64,000 nt of DNA from UBA2336 sp031395485 (GTDB lineage Bacteria > Bacteroidota > Bacteroidia > Cytophagales > Cyclobacteriaceae): assembly GCA_031395485.1 (NCBI GenBank), contig JANNUS010000006.1, forward strand, positions 62,001 to 126,000, read 5' to 3'. This document shows, piece after piece, positions 1-7,250 of this stretch. The notes under the pieces are model-generated. The model was not told the origin of the DNA. It saw only the letters and a program-made list of their open reading frames with translations, and made no database searches. How positions within the stretch are numbered: position 1 is the stretch's first letter; each line of letters opens with the position of its first letter. The translations under genes were made by a program, and so were the position numbers.

Positions 1-279
1 ATATTCAGCAGGAACCATTGTATCGAGAGCCTGCACAACAAACTCAACTTCAACCTTCCCTTTTAATCTTGGAAGAAATATTTCTTTCACGGTCTCCTTT
101 ATTTCTTCACGAACAATGAAAACCACTTTTGTAAACCCAGACCAAATTGAGTCAAAGAGCGAGTAATCCATAATGGTTTCCCCGCTAGGGCCAAATCCAT
201 CAATTTGTTTAATGCCTCCGTAACGACTTCCCATTCCGGCTGCCAATACTAGCAAGGTTAATTTTTTATTTTTAATCAT
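1..279 (-). CDS. Nucleotidyltransferase family protein, N-terminal 93 residues only
   Basis: The gene runs off the left edge; the reading frame is open from an ATG at 279 to base 1. The N-terminus contains the nucleotide-binding signature LVLAAGMGSRYGG at about residues 9-21, followed by KQIDGFGPSGETIMDYS. This is the pattern of sugar-phosphate/NTP nucleotidyltransferases (NTP_transferase, GT-A fold), in which the GxGxR loop binds the nucleoside triphosphate. The substrate cannot be told from this fragment. A good -33/-7 promoter lies just upstream at 311-341. Confidence 0.85.
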   Translation of the reverse strand, partial: MIKNKKLTLLVLAAGMGSRYGGIKQIDGFGPSGETIMDYSLFDSIWSGFTKVVFIVREEIKETVKEIFLPRLKGKVEVEFVVQALDTMVPAEY

Positions 280-310
280 TATTCTTTGATTTATCGCTTT
301 GATTCGAAAT

Positions 311-341
311 CAAAAATAGATGCTATGAATCAAAAGGCAAA
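311..341 (-). promoter_or_regulatory. Bacteroidota-type -33/-7 promoter for the nucleotidyltransferase gene
   Basis: On the minus strand, TTTG (338-341) is followed after 19 bases by TATTTTTG (311-318). This matches the Bacteroidota housekeeping consensus TTTG-N19-21-TAnnTTTG. The ATG is 31 bases downstream of the -7 box. Confidence 0.6.
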
Positions 342-495
342 CCAATATACCTACTCAATTTGTCATAAATGGGACTAATTCTAATTTTGGGGACTATTGA
401 TTGAGGTTTATGAAAAGTTTCTTACAAACCCTGTCCAGTATAGTGTAGATCAGCCGTCATAGAGTAAATTATGTTCAATCTTAAACTTTTAACGT

Positions 496-840
496 ATGGA
501 AAAGTACATGTTCATCTTTATAGGTGGTGACCCTAGTCATTTGTCACCAGAAGCTCAGCAGGCGCACATGCAAAAATGGTTTGCCTGGGTAGAAAAACTT
601 ACAAATGAAAAACGGTATGTTTCGGGAGAAGCCTTACTGCCCGGTGGAAAAACAATAAAAGGCTCTAAGAAAGCTGTTACCGATGGCCCTTTTGCTGAAG
701 GTAAAGAAGTAGTGGGTGGATTTTTTGTTGTAACCGCTAAAGATTTAAATGAAGCAACCGAAATGGCGAAAGCTTGTCCGGATTATGAACTTGGCGGTAT
801 TGTTGAAGTTCGCGAAGTGATGAAGTTTGATGCTGCTTAA
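496..840 (+). CDS. YCII-related / DGPF-domain protein
   Basis: A 114-residue protein of the YCII-related family, a ferredoxin-like dimeric alpha-beta barrel. The family signature DGPF is at residues 63-66, inside the VTDGPFAEGKEVVGGFF stretch. The next gene, 29 bases downstream on the same strand, encodes an ECF42-type sigma factor. DGPF proteins are the established genomic partners of ECF42 sigma factors, so the two probably form an operon. The biochemical role of DGPF proteins is not established; nothing in this sequence indicates a substrate. Confidence 0.85.
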   Translation: MEKYMFIFIGGDPSHLSPEAQQAHMQKWFAWVEKLTNEKRYVSGEALLPGGKTIKGSKKAVTDGPFAEGKEVVGGFFVVTAKDLNEATEMAKACPDYELGGIVEVREVMKFDAA

Positions 841-869
841 AATCACGCTTTCAATGGCTATTTTTATAG

Positions 870-2138
870 ATGCTTGAGCAAGATGTAAATCAACTGGCCG
901 GCCATCTCTTTCGACACGAGTCGGGAAAGATGGCCGCTGTGTTAACACGCATTGTTGGTTTACAAAATTTAGACCTCGCACAAGATCTTGTTCAGGATAC
1001 ACTACTAAAGGCAATCAACACCTGGAAAATAAAAGGCATTCCTGAAAATCCATCCGCCTGGCTTTATACGGTAGCCAAACGAAAAGCACTTGATGCCATC
1101 CGTCAGAAAAAAATTCATCATCAAATTGAAAGCGACCTGGCAAAAGCATTTCAATCGGAGTGGACAATGGCACCAGCCGTTCAGCATCTATTCTTTGAAC
1201 ATGAAATTGAAGATAGCCAGTTGAGGATGATGTTCGCCTGCTGCCATCCGGCTATTCCATACGAATCACAAATTGCGCTTACATTGAAAACACTTTGCGG
1301 ACTTAGCGTTTCGGAAATTGCTCATAGTTTTTTAACTAATGAAGAAACCATCACGAAACGATTATACCGTGCGCGTGAAAGAATTAGAGAAGACAAAATA
1401 GATCTTGAAATACCATCTCCCCAAACGTTGATGTTACATCTTGAGACTGTACTGCACACAATTTACTTGCTCTTCACCCAAGGTTATAATTCCTCTCACC
1501 CCGATCAGCTTATCCGACATGACCTTTGTGAAGAAGCAATGAGGTTGTGTTTACTCCTCATCAAAAAAACAATGACCAACATCCCAACGGTTCGTGCTCT
1601 GATGGCACTAATGTGTTTTCAAGCCTCACGATCCGATGCGCGACTTGATGGGAATGGGAGTATTATCTTACTACAATATCAAAACAGAGTGCTATGGAAT
1701 AGACCCCTAATTGAAAAAGGAAATGAGTACATAAATGCCTCCGCTGCTGGTGAAGAGATAAGTGAATATCACCTCGAGGCTGCCATTGCTGCCTGCCATG
1801 CAAATGCTCCGTCATTCGAAGCCACAAATTGGAAAAGAATTTTCAGGCTCTACGAACTCCTTTCTAAAATTAAGTCTGACCCAATTGTAGAGCTGAACAA
1901 AGCAATCGCATTAGGATTTTCGGAATCGCCACAAAAAGGAATAGAAAGCCTATGTGCAATTAAAGGGCTAGCGGACAATTCCATTTATCATGCAGCGATG
2001 GGTGATTTCCTTCAGCAAATAAGTAAAACACTACAAGCAAAAAAACACTATCAGCTAGCACTGGATCTAACTAAGTCCAAATCGGAAATTGAGCTTCTTC
2101 AAAAGAAAATCAACGCATTAGCTTCTCCAATTCCTTGA
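870..2138 (+). CDS. ECF42-type RNA polymerase sigma factor with C-terminal helical-repeat extension
   Basis: A 422-residue sigma factor. Sigma region 2 is around residues 25-80 (QDLVQDTLLKAINTW, then PSAWLYTVAKRKALD) and region 4 around 130-175 (GLSVSEIAHSFLTNEETITKRL, ending RARERIRE). The remaining 240 residues are the alpha-helical TPR-like extension (SnoaL-free) that defines group ECF42, whose members lack a dedicated anti-sigma factor and are thought to be controlled through this extension. It follows the DGPF gene directly. Its last 29 bases overlap the 3' end of the convergent riboside kinase gene. The start at 870 is the first ATG in frame and fits the family N-terminus. Confidence 0.88.
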   Translation: MLEQDVNQLAGHLFRHESGKMAAVLTRIVGLQNLDLAQDLVQDTLLKAINTWKIKGIPENPSAWLYTVAKRKALDAIRQKKIHHQIESDLAKAFQSEWTMAPAVQHLFFEHEIEDSQLRMMFACCHPAIPYESQIALTLKTLCGLSVSEIAHSFLTNEETITKRLYRARERIREDKIDLEIPSPQTLMLHLETVLHTIYLLFTQGYNSSHPDQLIRHDLCEEAMRLCLLLIKKTMTNIPTVRALMALMCFQASRSDARLDGNGSIILLQYQNRVLWNRPLIEKGNEYINASAAGEEISEYHLEAAIAACHANAPSFEATNWKRIFRLYELLSKIKSDPIVELNKAIALGFSESPQKGIESLCAIKGLADNSIYHAAMGDFLQQISKTLQAKKHYQLALDLTKSKSEIELLQKKINALASPIP

Positions 2139-2634
2139 TAATAATTTGTTCGCGCTTGTCCCAATCTCCCTGCACATTCACATATGGAATATTTCTTCGA
2201 TCGAGTTCATTCTTGAAAACAGCATACATCGCTTCTCTCCTATTATCATCTCCCAAATCACGTAACCCATCGTCTACCCAGGGCACATCGATGTCGAAAA
2301 GAAAATATAAATCGTACTCCACCATTTTTTCAAGCTCGTACAATACAGGAGGTACAACCTTTAAGTATTGTCTGGAGTAAATCTGCGTGGTGATCAAATC
2401 CGTATCGCAAAAAAGAATTTTGTTAGCCTTGGGTACCTTTTGAAATATTCTTTCAGTTTGTGTTCGCCCAATCATCATGATGTCCTCACGGTTAAAATCG
2501 TTCGAAGTGATTAGCTCTCGGGCAACTTCAGGCACAAATTCAGTTTTATACTTCTCGGCCATTTTTTTTGCCATGAATGACTTCCCAGTACTTTCAGGCC
2601 CGTAAAAACAAACCAACTTAATTTGATTATACAT
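2110..2634 (-). CDS. NadR-like ATPase, probable nicotinamide riboside kinase
   Basis: A 174-residue P-loop kinase. The Walker A motif GPESTGKS spans residues 12-19. EVARELI and the FCDTD segment match the C-terminal ribosylnicotinamide kinase domain of NadR (AAA_28), without the N-terminal HTH or adenylyltransferase domains of E. coli NadR. It would phosphorylate nicotinamide riboside to NMN. The start codon overlaps the end of the pnuC-like gene by 8 bases, so the two are translationally coupled, and transporter plus kinase make a complete uptake route. The family assignment is strong; the substrate is inferred from the neighbour. Confidence 0.85.
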   Translation of the reverse strand: MYNQIKLVCFYGPESTGKSFMAKKMAEKYKTEFVPEVARELITSNDFNREDIMMIGRTQTERIFQKVPKANKILFCDTDLITTQIYSRQYLKVVPPVLYELEKMVEYDLYFLFDIDVPWVDDGLRDLGDDNRREAMYAVFKNELDRRNIPYVNVQGDWDKREQIIIKELEKLMR

Positions 2635-3295
2635 GTTGGGTAGAATATGAGCGATACTCCTTCATCCAATTCCAAAATCCGAAGGCGGCAATAAAACAAA
2701 ACGCGAAGTACTCAATACTCACAAATTTTATTCCTTTCATAAAATACATGTAGGTGGCGATCCCATCGATAATGATCCAGAGAATCCAACACTCCACTTT
2801 TTTTTGTATCATTAAGAACGTGGCAATAATGCTCATGACGGTTACAAAAGAATCCAAATATGGAAAAGCGCTTGGCTGACTAAATATTGCGGGTAGCATT
2901 TCATGTAACCTGCTGGCAAAGCTCCCGAAAAGAAAAGTGCCCGCAATCCCAACTCCTGTAAACATCAACATTTGCTTGAGAGGCATATAGCTAACTTTTA
3001 ATTCCTGTTTAACATCTTCCTCTCCTGTTTTCGGATGCTTCCATCGCCACCAACCTATTAGGTTCGTAACAAAAAAGAAGGCCTGTAAAAACATATCCGG
3101 GTAAAGCTGTACTTGAAAGAAAAGAAAAAAGAAGAGCGTTACGTTAATAATGCCAATGGGCCAACCTAAAACATTTGCTTTTGCAGAGAGCCAAACGGCA
3201 ATGGCTCCGGCAAATGTCCCGAAAAATTCGAGATAGCTCATGGGGTATCCCAAAACTTCAAAAAAAATGTTGTTGATGTCGAAGAATGAACTCAC
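2627..3295 (-). CDS. pnuC: Nicotinamide riboside transporter PnuC
   Basis: A 222-residue inner-membrane protein with about seven hydrophobic segments. The PnuC hallmarks NVLGWPIGIIN (residues 41-51) and WWRW (82-85) are present; the tryptophans line the substrate site in characterised PnuC proteins. PnuC works by facilitated diffusion, with the substrate trapped by phosphorylation, here presumably by the overlapping downstream kinase. The gene lies 7 bases after the aldehyde dehydrogenase gene and may be co-transcribed with the kynurenine genes upstream of it, which would join NAD-precursor uptake to tryptophan catabolism. Confidence 0.9.
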   Translation of the reverse strand: MSSFFDINNIFFEVLGYPMSYLEFFGTFAGAIAVWLSAKANVLGWPIGIINVTLFFFLFFQVQLYPDMFLQAFFFVTNLIGWWRWKHPKTGEEDVKQELKVSYMPLKQMLMFTGVGIAGTFLFGSFASRLHEMLPAIFSQPSAFPYLDSFVTVMSIIATFLMIQKKVECWILWIIIDGIATYMYFMKGIKFVSIEYFAFCFIAAFGFWNWMKEYRSYSTQHV

Positions 3296-3302
3296 TAAGG
3301 GA

Positions 3303-4745
3303 TTAAAGTTTTATGCACACATTTTTCTCTTCTGTAAAAAACTTTAACGCCTCAAAGCCTCCTTCACGTCCAACACCCGATTGCTTCATGCCGCCAAATG
3401 GGGTACGCAAATCGCGGAAGAGCCAACAGTTTACCCAAATGATTCCGCTTTTAACATGAGCCGCAACGCGGTGCGCACGTTTTAAATTTTCTGTCCAGAT
3501 GGTAGCGGATAACCCGTATGCAGTGCCGTTGGCATACCCAACCACTTCTTCTTCTGTATCAAATGGCATGATGGTTACAACCGGCCCGAAAATTTCTTCC
3601 TGATTTGTCCGGCATGTTGAATTCAATTCAGCAATCACTGTGGGCTCCACAAAATAACCGTTTGCGCATCGGCCAGTTATTTTTAACTGATTCCCTCCTG
3701 TGAGAATCTTGCCTCCCTCTTTTCTAGCAAGATCAATGTACGAAAGCACTTTTTGCATGTGAGCCTCCGAATTAAGCGGTCCCATTTTTGTTTTTTCATC
3801 CAGCGGGTCGCCCACAACAAGTTCTTTTGTTCTCTTCACAAACTCATCAACAAACTTTTGATAGAGTGGTCGTTCAACAAAAATCCTTGATCCGCACAAA
3901 CAAATTTCACCCTGATTCGAAAACGAAGAATGAATAGAAGTGCTTACTGTATTTTCAAAATCACAATCAGCAAAAATGATGTTCGGATTTTTGCCTCCCA
4001 GCTCAAGCGAAATCTTTTTAAACATCGGTGCTGCCGTAGCTGCAATTTTTTTTCCGGTGGCAGTTCCTCCAGTGAATGAAATGGCCGCTACACCCGAGTG
4101 CTCAATAATAGCTTGCCCTGCTTTTGGTCCATAGCCGTGGACAATATTTAACACACCCGCAGGAAGGCCCACTTCAATACAGAGTTTAGAAAACATAAAA
4201 GCCGTCATGGGCGTAAGCTCCGATGGCTTGGCGACCACCGTACAACCTGCTGCGAGGGCAGGAGCTATTTTCCAGGTGAACAGATACAACGGAAGATTCC
4301 AGGGTGAAATACAACCCGCCACACCGATTGGAACATGCTGGGTATAGTTGATCGCTTCCTGATTGGTAAGATGCGCTTCAGACGAAAAGTGCAAACTCGC
4401 AGTGGCGTAAAACCGAAGATTAGCCGAGGCGCGCGGTATGTCAACAGCCTTTGCAAGCTTTACTGGTTTTCCCTGATCAATACTTTCTGCTAGCGAAAGT
4501 TTATCGAGGTCACGATCGATGAGGTCAGCAAGTTGCATAAGAATATCAGCGCGTTTATTAACGGGCATGGTTGACCAATCGTGAAAAGCTTTTTTTGCAG
4601 CATCAACTGCGAATGCAACATCGTTGGAATCAGAATCCGGGATTAGACTGTACGCTTTTCCCTCGGCAGGATTAATATTGTCGAAATATTGACCGCTAAC
4701 GGGGTCAACCAATTTACCGTCTATATAGTTGAAAATTTTTTCCAT
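3303..4745 (-). CDS. Aldehyde dehydrogenase, 2-aminomuconic semialdehyde dehydrogenase type
   Basis: A 480-residue NAD-dependent aldehyde dehydrogenase. The general base is Glu248 in SLELGGKNP and the nucleophile Cys282 in NQGEICLCGSRI; the latter stretch closely resembles ALDH8A1/AMSDH enzymes. The product would oxidise 2-aminomuconate-6-semialdehyde to 2-aminomuconate in the kynurenine meta-cleavage route. An upstream ATG at 4757 gives four extra residues; the ATG at 4745 was chosen because MEKIFNYIDGK matches the usual family start. It is 21 bases after the SDR gene and close to 3-hydroxyanthranilate dioxygenase, which supports the pathway call. A 2-hydroxymuconic semialdehyde dehydrogenase role is the alternative. 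Confidence 0.85.
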   Translation of the reverse strand: MEKIFNYIDGKLVDPVSGQYFDNINPAEGKAYSLIPDSDSNDVAFAVDAAKKAFHDWSTMPVNKRADILMQLADLIDRDLDKLSLAESIDQGKPVKLAKAVDIPRASANLRFYATASLHFSSEAHLTNQEAINYTQHVPIGVAGCISPWNLPLYLFTWKIAPALAAGCTVVAKPSELTPMTAFMFSKLCIEVGLPAGVLNIVHGYGPKAGQAIIEHSGVAAISFTGGTATGKKIAATAAPMFKKISLELGGKNPNIIFADCDFENTVSTSIHSSFSNQGEICLCGSRIFVERPLYQKFVDEFVKRTKELVVGDPLDEKTKMGPLNSEAHMQKVLSYIDLARKEGGKILTGGNQLKITGRCANGYFVEPTVIAELNSTCRTNQEEIFGPVVTIMPFDTEEEVVGYANGTAYGLSATIWTENLKRAHRVAAHVKSGIIWVNCWLFRDLRTPFGGMKQSGVGREGGFEALKFFTEEKNVCIKL

Positions 4746-4766
4746 CAAACAATTCAAATTACCAAA

Positions 4767-5552
4767 TCAAAGACTTCCGGTTCTTCCGCCATCCACCGGA
4801 ATATTAATTCCATTAATATACCCCGCAGCCGGAGAAGCTAAAAATGCCACCGCAGCAGCAACTTCATGAGGCTCTGCAATTCTACCCAATGGAATTTCCT
4901 TTACCATATCCTGTTTTGCTTCCTCCAGACTAATTCCTTTCTTCTGTGCATTGGTATTAAGAATAGATTCTAATCGGCCCGTCATCGTTGCGCCCGGCAG
5001 CACATTATTCACCGTAATCCCAAACGGCCCCAATTCTAATGATAATGTCTTCGACCAGTTGGCTACTGCTCCGCGAATAGTATTTGAAACACCCAATCCG
5101 CGCAGCGGAATTTTTACCGATGTTGAAATGATGCTAATGATGCGCCCGTATTTTTCTTTTTTCATTCCGGGCACTACCGACTGCGTCAATAGTTGATTGC
5201 AAATAAGATGATTTGAAAACGCTTTTAAAAAATCATCCATGTTCGCATCGATGGCCTGACCTCCCGGAGGACCTCCGGTATTATTCACCAGAATATGAAC
5301 GGTGTGCTTACTTACAAATTCCTCAATTTTCTTTTTTACTTCAGCAGGATGACTAAAGTCTGCAACCAAATAATGATGCAACTGATGACCGGAATGATGC
5401 AATTCGCCCCAAACGTGTTTGAGTTTTTGTTCATCGCGGGCAACGAGGGTTACATTCGCACCCAATAACGACAACTCAATGGCTGAGGCCTTCCCAATTC
5501 CCTGTGTGCTTCCACAAACAATGGCCGTTTTGCCGTGTAAATCTAAATTCAT
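4767..5552 (-). CDS. SDR-family protein with degenerate catalytic tetrad
   Basis: A 261-residue Rossmann-fold protein. The nucleotide-binding loop GSTQGIG (14-20) is intact, but the NNAG motif is NNTGG (90-94). At the place of the catalytic YxxxK the sequence reads SNTIR, so Tyr is Ser156 and Lys is Arg160; Ser143 or Ser145 could be the remaining tetrad serine. This matches the described SDR subgroup (BKR-like) that lacks the full tetrad. It lies between the aldehyde dehydrogenase and the divergent dioxygenase gene, so a kynurenine-pathway role is likely, but ordinary Tyr-dependent ketone reduction is doubtful. Automated labels such as 3-oxoacyl-ACP reductase would be misleading. Confidence 0.85.
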   Translation of the reverse strand: MNLDLHGKTAIVCGSTQGIGKASAIELSLLGANVTLVARDEQKLKHVWGELHHSGHQLHHYLVADFSHPAEVKKKIEEFVSKHTVHILVNNTGGPPGGQAIDANMDDFLKAFSNHLICNQLLTQSVVPGMKKEKYGRIISIISTSVKIPLRGLGVSNTIRGAVANWSKTLSLELGPFGITVNNVLPGATMTGRLESILNTNAQKKGISLEEAKQDMVKEIPLGRIAEPHEVAAAVAFLASPAAGYINGINIPVDGGRTGSL

Positions 5553-5640
5553 AATTCAAGGTAAAACTAAACTTCGACTCCAATAAAATGTTCTTAAATT
5601 AGCACTTAATCGAATCTTTTACTCGTAACTATTCAAGAAT

Positions 5641-6168
5641 ATGCCCGTTCGCAGACCGTTCAATCTTAAGCAATGGATCACTGAAAACCGTGATCTTTTA
5701 AAACCTCCTGTAGGCAATAAAAATCTGTATGCCGATGCCGGTGATTACATCGTAATGATTGTTGCAGGGCCCAATGCACGTAAAGATTATCACTTCAATG
5801 AAACAGAAGAATTATACTATCAACTCGAAGGTGATATTACTGTGAAAATTCAGGAAGAAGGAAAGGCCGTGGCCATACCCTTAAAAGAAGGTGATATGTT
5901 TCTGCTTCCGGCTCGTACTCCGCATTCACCGATTCGACCCGCCAATACCATTGGACTTGTCATTGAATGCAAGCGTGCGGCAAGTGAAGATGACGGTTTA
6001 ATGTGGTTTTGCGAAAACTGTAATAATAAGCTCCATGAATATAAATTCCATTTGGAGAATATCGAGAAGGATTTTATTCCAAGGTTCCGTGACTTCTACG
6101 GATCGAAGGAACATCTCACCTGCAAGAAGTGCGGTACCACAATGGAGGCTGATCCACGATTTGTATAA
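5641..6168 (+). CDS. nbaC: 3-hydroxyanthranilate 3,4-dioxygenase
   Basis: A 175-residue cupin dioxygenase that opens the 3-hydroxyanthranilate ring to 2-amino-3-carboxymuconate semialdehyde. The iron ligands His51, Glu57 and His95 are present (YHFNETEELYYQ and PARTPHSP). The C-terminal rubredoxin-like site has Cys124/Cys127 (CENC) and Cys161/Cys164 (CKKC), as in bacterial enzymes. Length and residue spacing match the Cupriavidus enzyme almost exactly. It heads a plus-strand run with dinB-like, ogt, kynU and kmo, and is divergent from the SDR/dehydrogenase genes across an 88-bp gap. Confidence 0.95.
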   Translation: MPVRRPFNLKQWITENRDLLKPPVGNKNLYADAGDYIVMIVAGPNARKDYHFNETEELYYQLEGDITVKIQEEGKAVAIPLKEGDMFLLPARTPHSPIRPANTIGLVIECKRAASEDDGLMWFCENCNNKLHEYKFHLENIEKDFIPRFRDFYGSKEHLTCKKCGTTMEADPRFV

Positions 6169-6173
6169 GCATC

Positions 6174-6713
6174 ATGACTAAACGAGAAATTCAACAACAG
6201 CTGCAGGACAATTATTTTCGATTTATTAAGCAGATAAATGATTTATCGGATTCCGATTTTTTACGTTCGTACAATGATAAGTGGACGGCCGGCCAACAAT
6301 TAGATCACATTATTAAAAGTGTAGCGCCCGTAAATTTAGCACTTATACTTCCCGGTTTTTTATTGAGCATCTATTTTGGTAAAGCCAATCGACCTTCGAA
6401 AAGCTATGAAGCACTGGTCGAAAAATATAAATTAAAATTAGAAGCTGGAGGCAGAGCCTCTTCACCCTTTATCCCAAAAGGAGTTTCACTAAATGATCGT
6501 GAAAAATTATCTAAAAAACTTGAAGCATTAACATTGTCATTAGTTAAAAGGGTCAACACATTTTCGGAAGAAAAATTAGATCTTTTGATTCTTCCACACC
6601 CACTGCTTGGTAAACTTACGCTTCGCGAGATGCTATACTTCACGATCTGTCATGTTAAGCATCACGAAAAGCAAACAATGCAAAATCTGGCCAATTCAAA
6701 TATTCATTCTTAA
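6174..6713 (+). CDS. DinB-like / putative metal-dependent hydrolase family protein
   Basis: A 179-residue four-helix-bundle protein of the DinB/YfiT superfamily. The metal-ligand pattern of the family is visible: His45 in QLDHIIKS and the C-terminal HVKHHEKQ with His160, His163 and His164. Members include thiol-dependent transferases and many proteins of unknown function. It begins 5 bases after the dioxygenase gene and ends 9 bases before ogt, so it is inside the operon. No tryptophan-related reaction is known for this family; the placement may reflect co-expression only. Confidence 0.8.
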   Translation: MTKREIQQQLQDNYFRFIKQINDLSDSDFLRSYNDKWTAGQQLDHIIKSVAPVNLALILPGFLLSIYFGKANRPSKSYEALVEKYKLKLEAGGRASSPFIPKGVSLNDREKLSKKLEALTLSLVKRVNTFSEEKLDLLILPHPLLGKLTLREMLYFTICHVKHHEKQTMQNLANSNIHS

Positions 6714-6722
6714 TCAAAATAT

Positions 6723-7196
6723 ATGAATGGCCTTGCATACTATTCATCACCCGTAGGCGAGCTTGAAGTTCACTCCAAAAACGATGCTATTACTGTCGTT
6801 ACTTTCTTAAAGGACACCAAACAGACAGAAAGCCCTACACCAGTTATTCAGGCCTGCATTCAAGAACTGGACGAATACTTTTTTAAGGGAAGAAAATTCT
6901 TCGGTGTAACACTCAACCCAATGGGGTCCTCTTTTCAACAAAAAGTATGGGGTCAGTTGCTTGAAATCCCGTACGGAAAAACAACCTATTATGCCGATAT
7001 AGCCGCTAAAGTTGGCGACATCAATTCTGTTCGTGCAGTGGGCCTAGCAAACGGACAAAATCCCATTGCTATCATTATCCCCTGTCATCGGGTGATAGGC
7101 AAAGATGGAAGTTTAGTGGGCTATGGCGGTGGGCTTGATAAAAAAGTGTGGCTGTTACGGCATGAGGGCGCGCTGAATCAATTGGAAATATTTTAA
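6723..7196 (+). CDS. ogt: Methylated-DNA--[protein]-cysteine S-methyltransferase
   Basis: A 157-residue suicide repair protein that removes methyl groups from O6-methylguanine. The acceptor Cys121 lies in the IPCHRV motif, Arg104 (SVRAVGLANG) is the arginine that flips the base, and the C-terminal loop GYGGGLDKKVWLLRHE is canonical. There is no Ada-type regulatory domain. The gene sits between the DinB-like gene and kynU; the 54-bp gap to kynU carries its own -7 box, so kynU may also be transcribed separately. Confidence 0.93.
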   Translation: MNGLAYYSSPVGELEVHSKNDAITVVTFLKDTKQTESPTPVIQACIQELDEYFFKGRKFFGVTLNPMGSSFQQKVWGQLLEIPYGKTTYYADIAAKVGDINSVRAVGLANGQNPIAIIIPCHRVIGKDGSLVGYGGGLDKKVWLLRHEGALNQLEIF

Positions 7197-7238
7197 TTCC
7201 TTTAAAACGTACCCGCCAAATTCCAGAATATGAATGTA

Positions 7239-7246
7239 TATTTTTG
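7239..7246 (+). promoter_or_regulatory. -7 box directly in front of kynU
   Basis: TATTTTTG matches TAnnTTTG and ends 4 bases before the kynU ATG. No clear TTTG -33 box is at the usual distance. If used, transcription would start at or next to the start codon and give a leaderless or nearly leaderless message. Confidence 0.45.
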
Positions 7247-7250
7247 AAGT

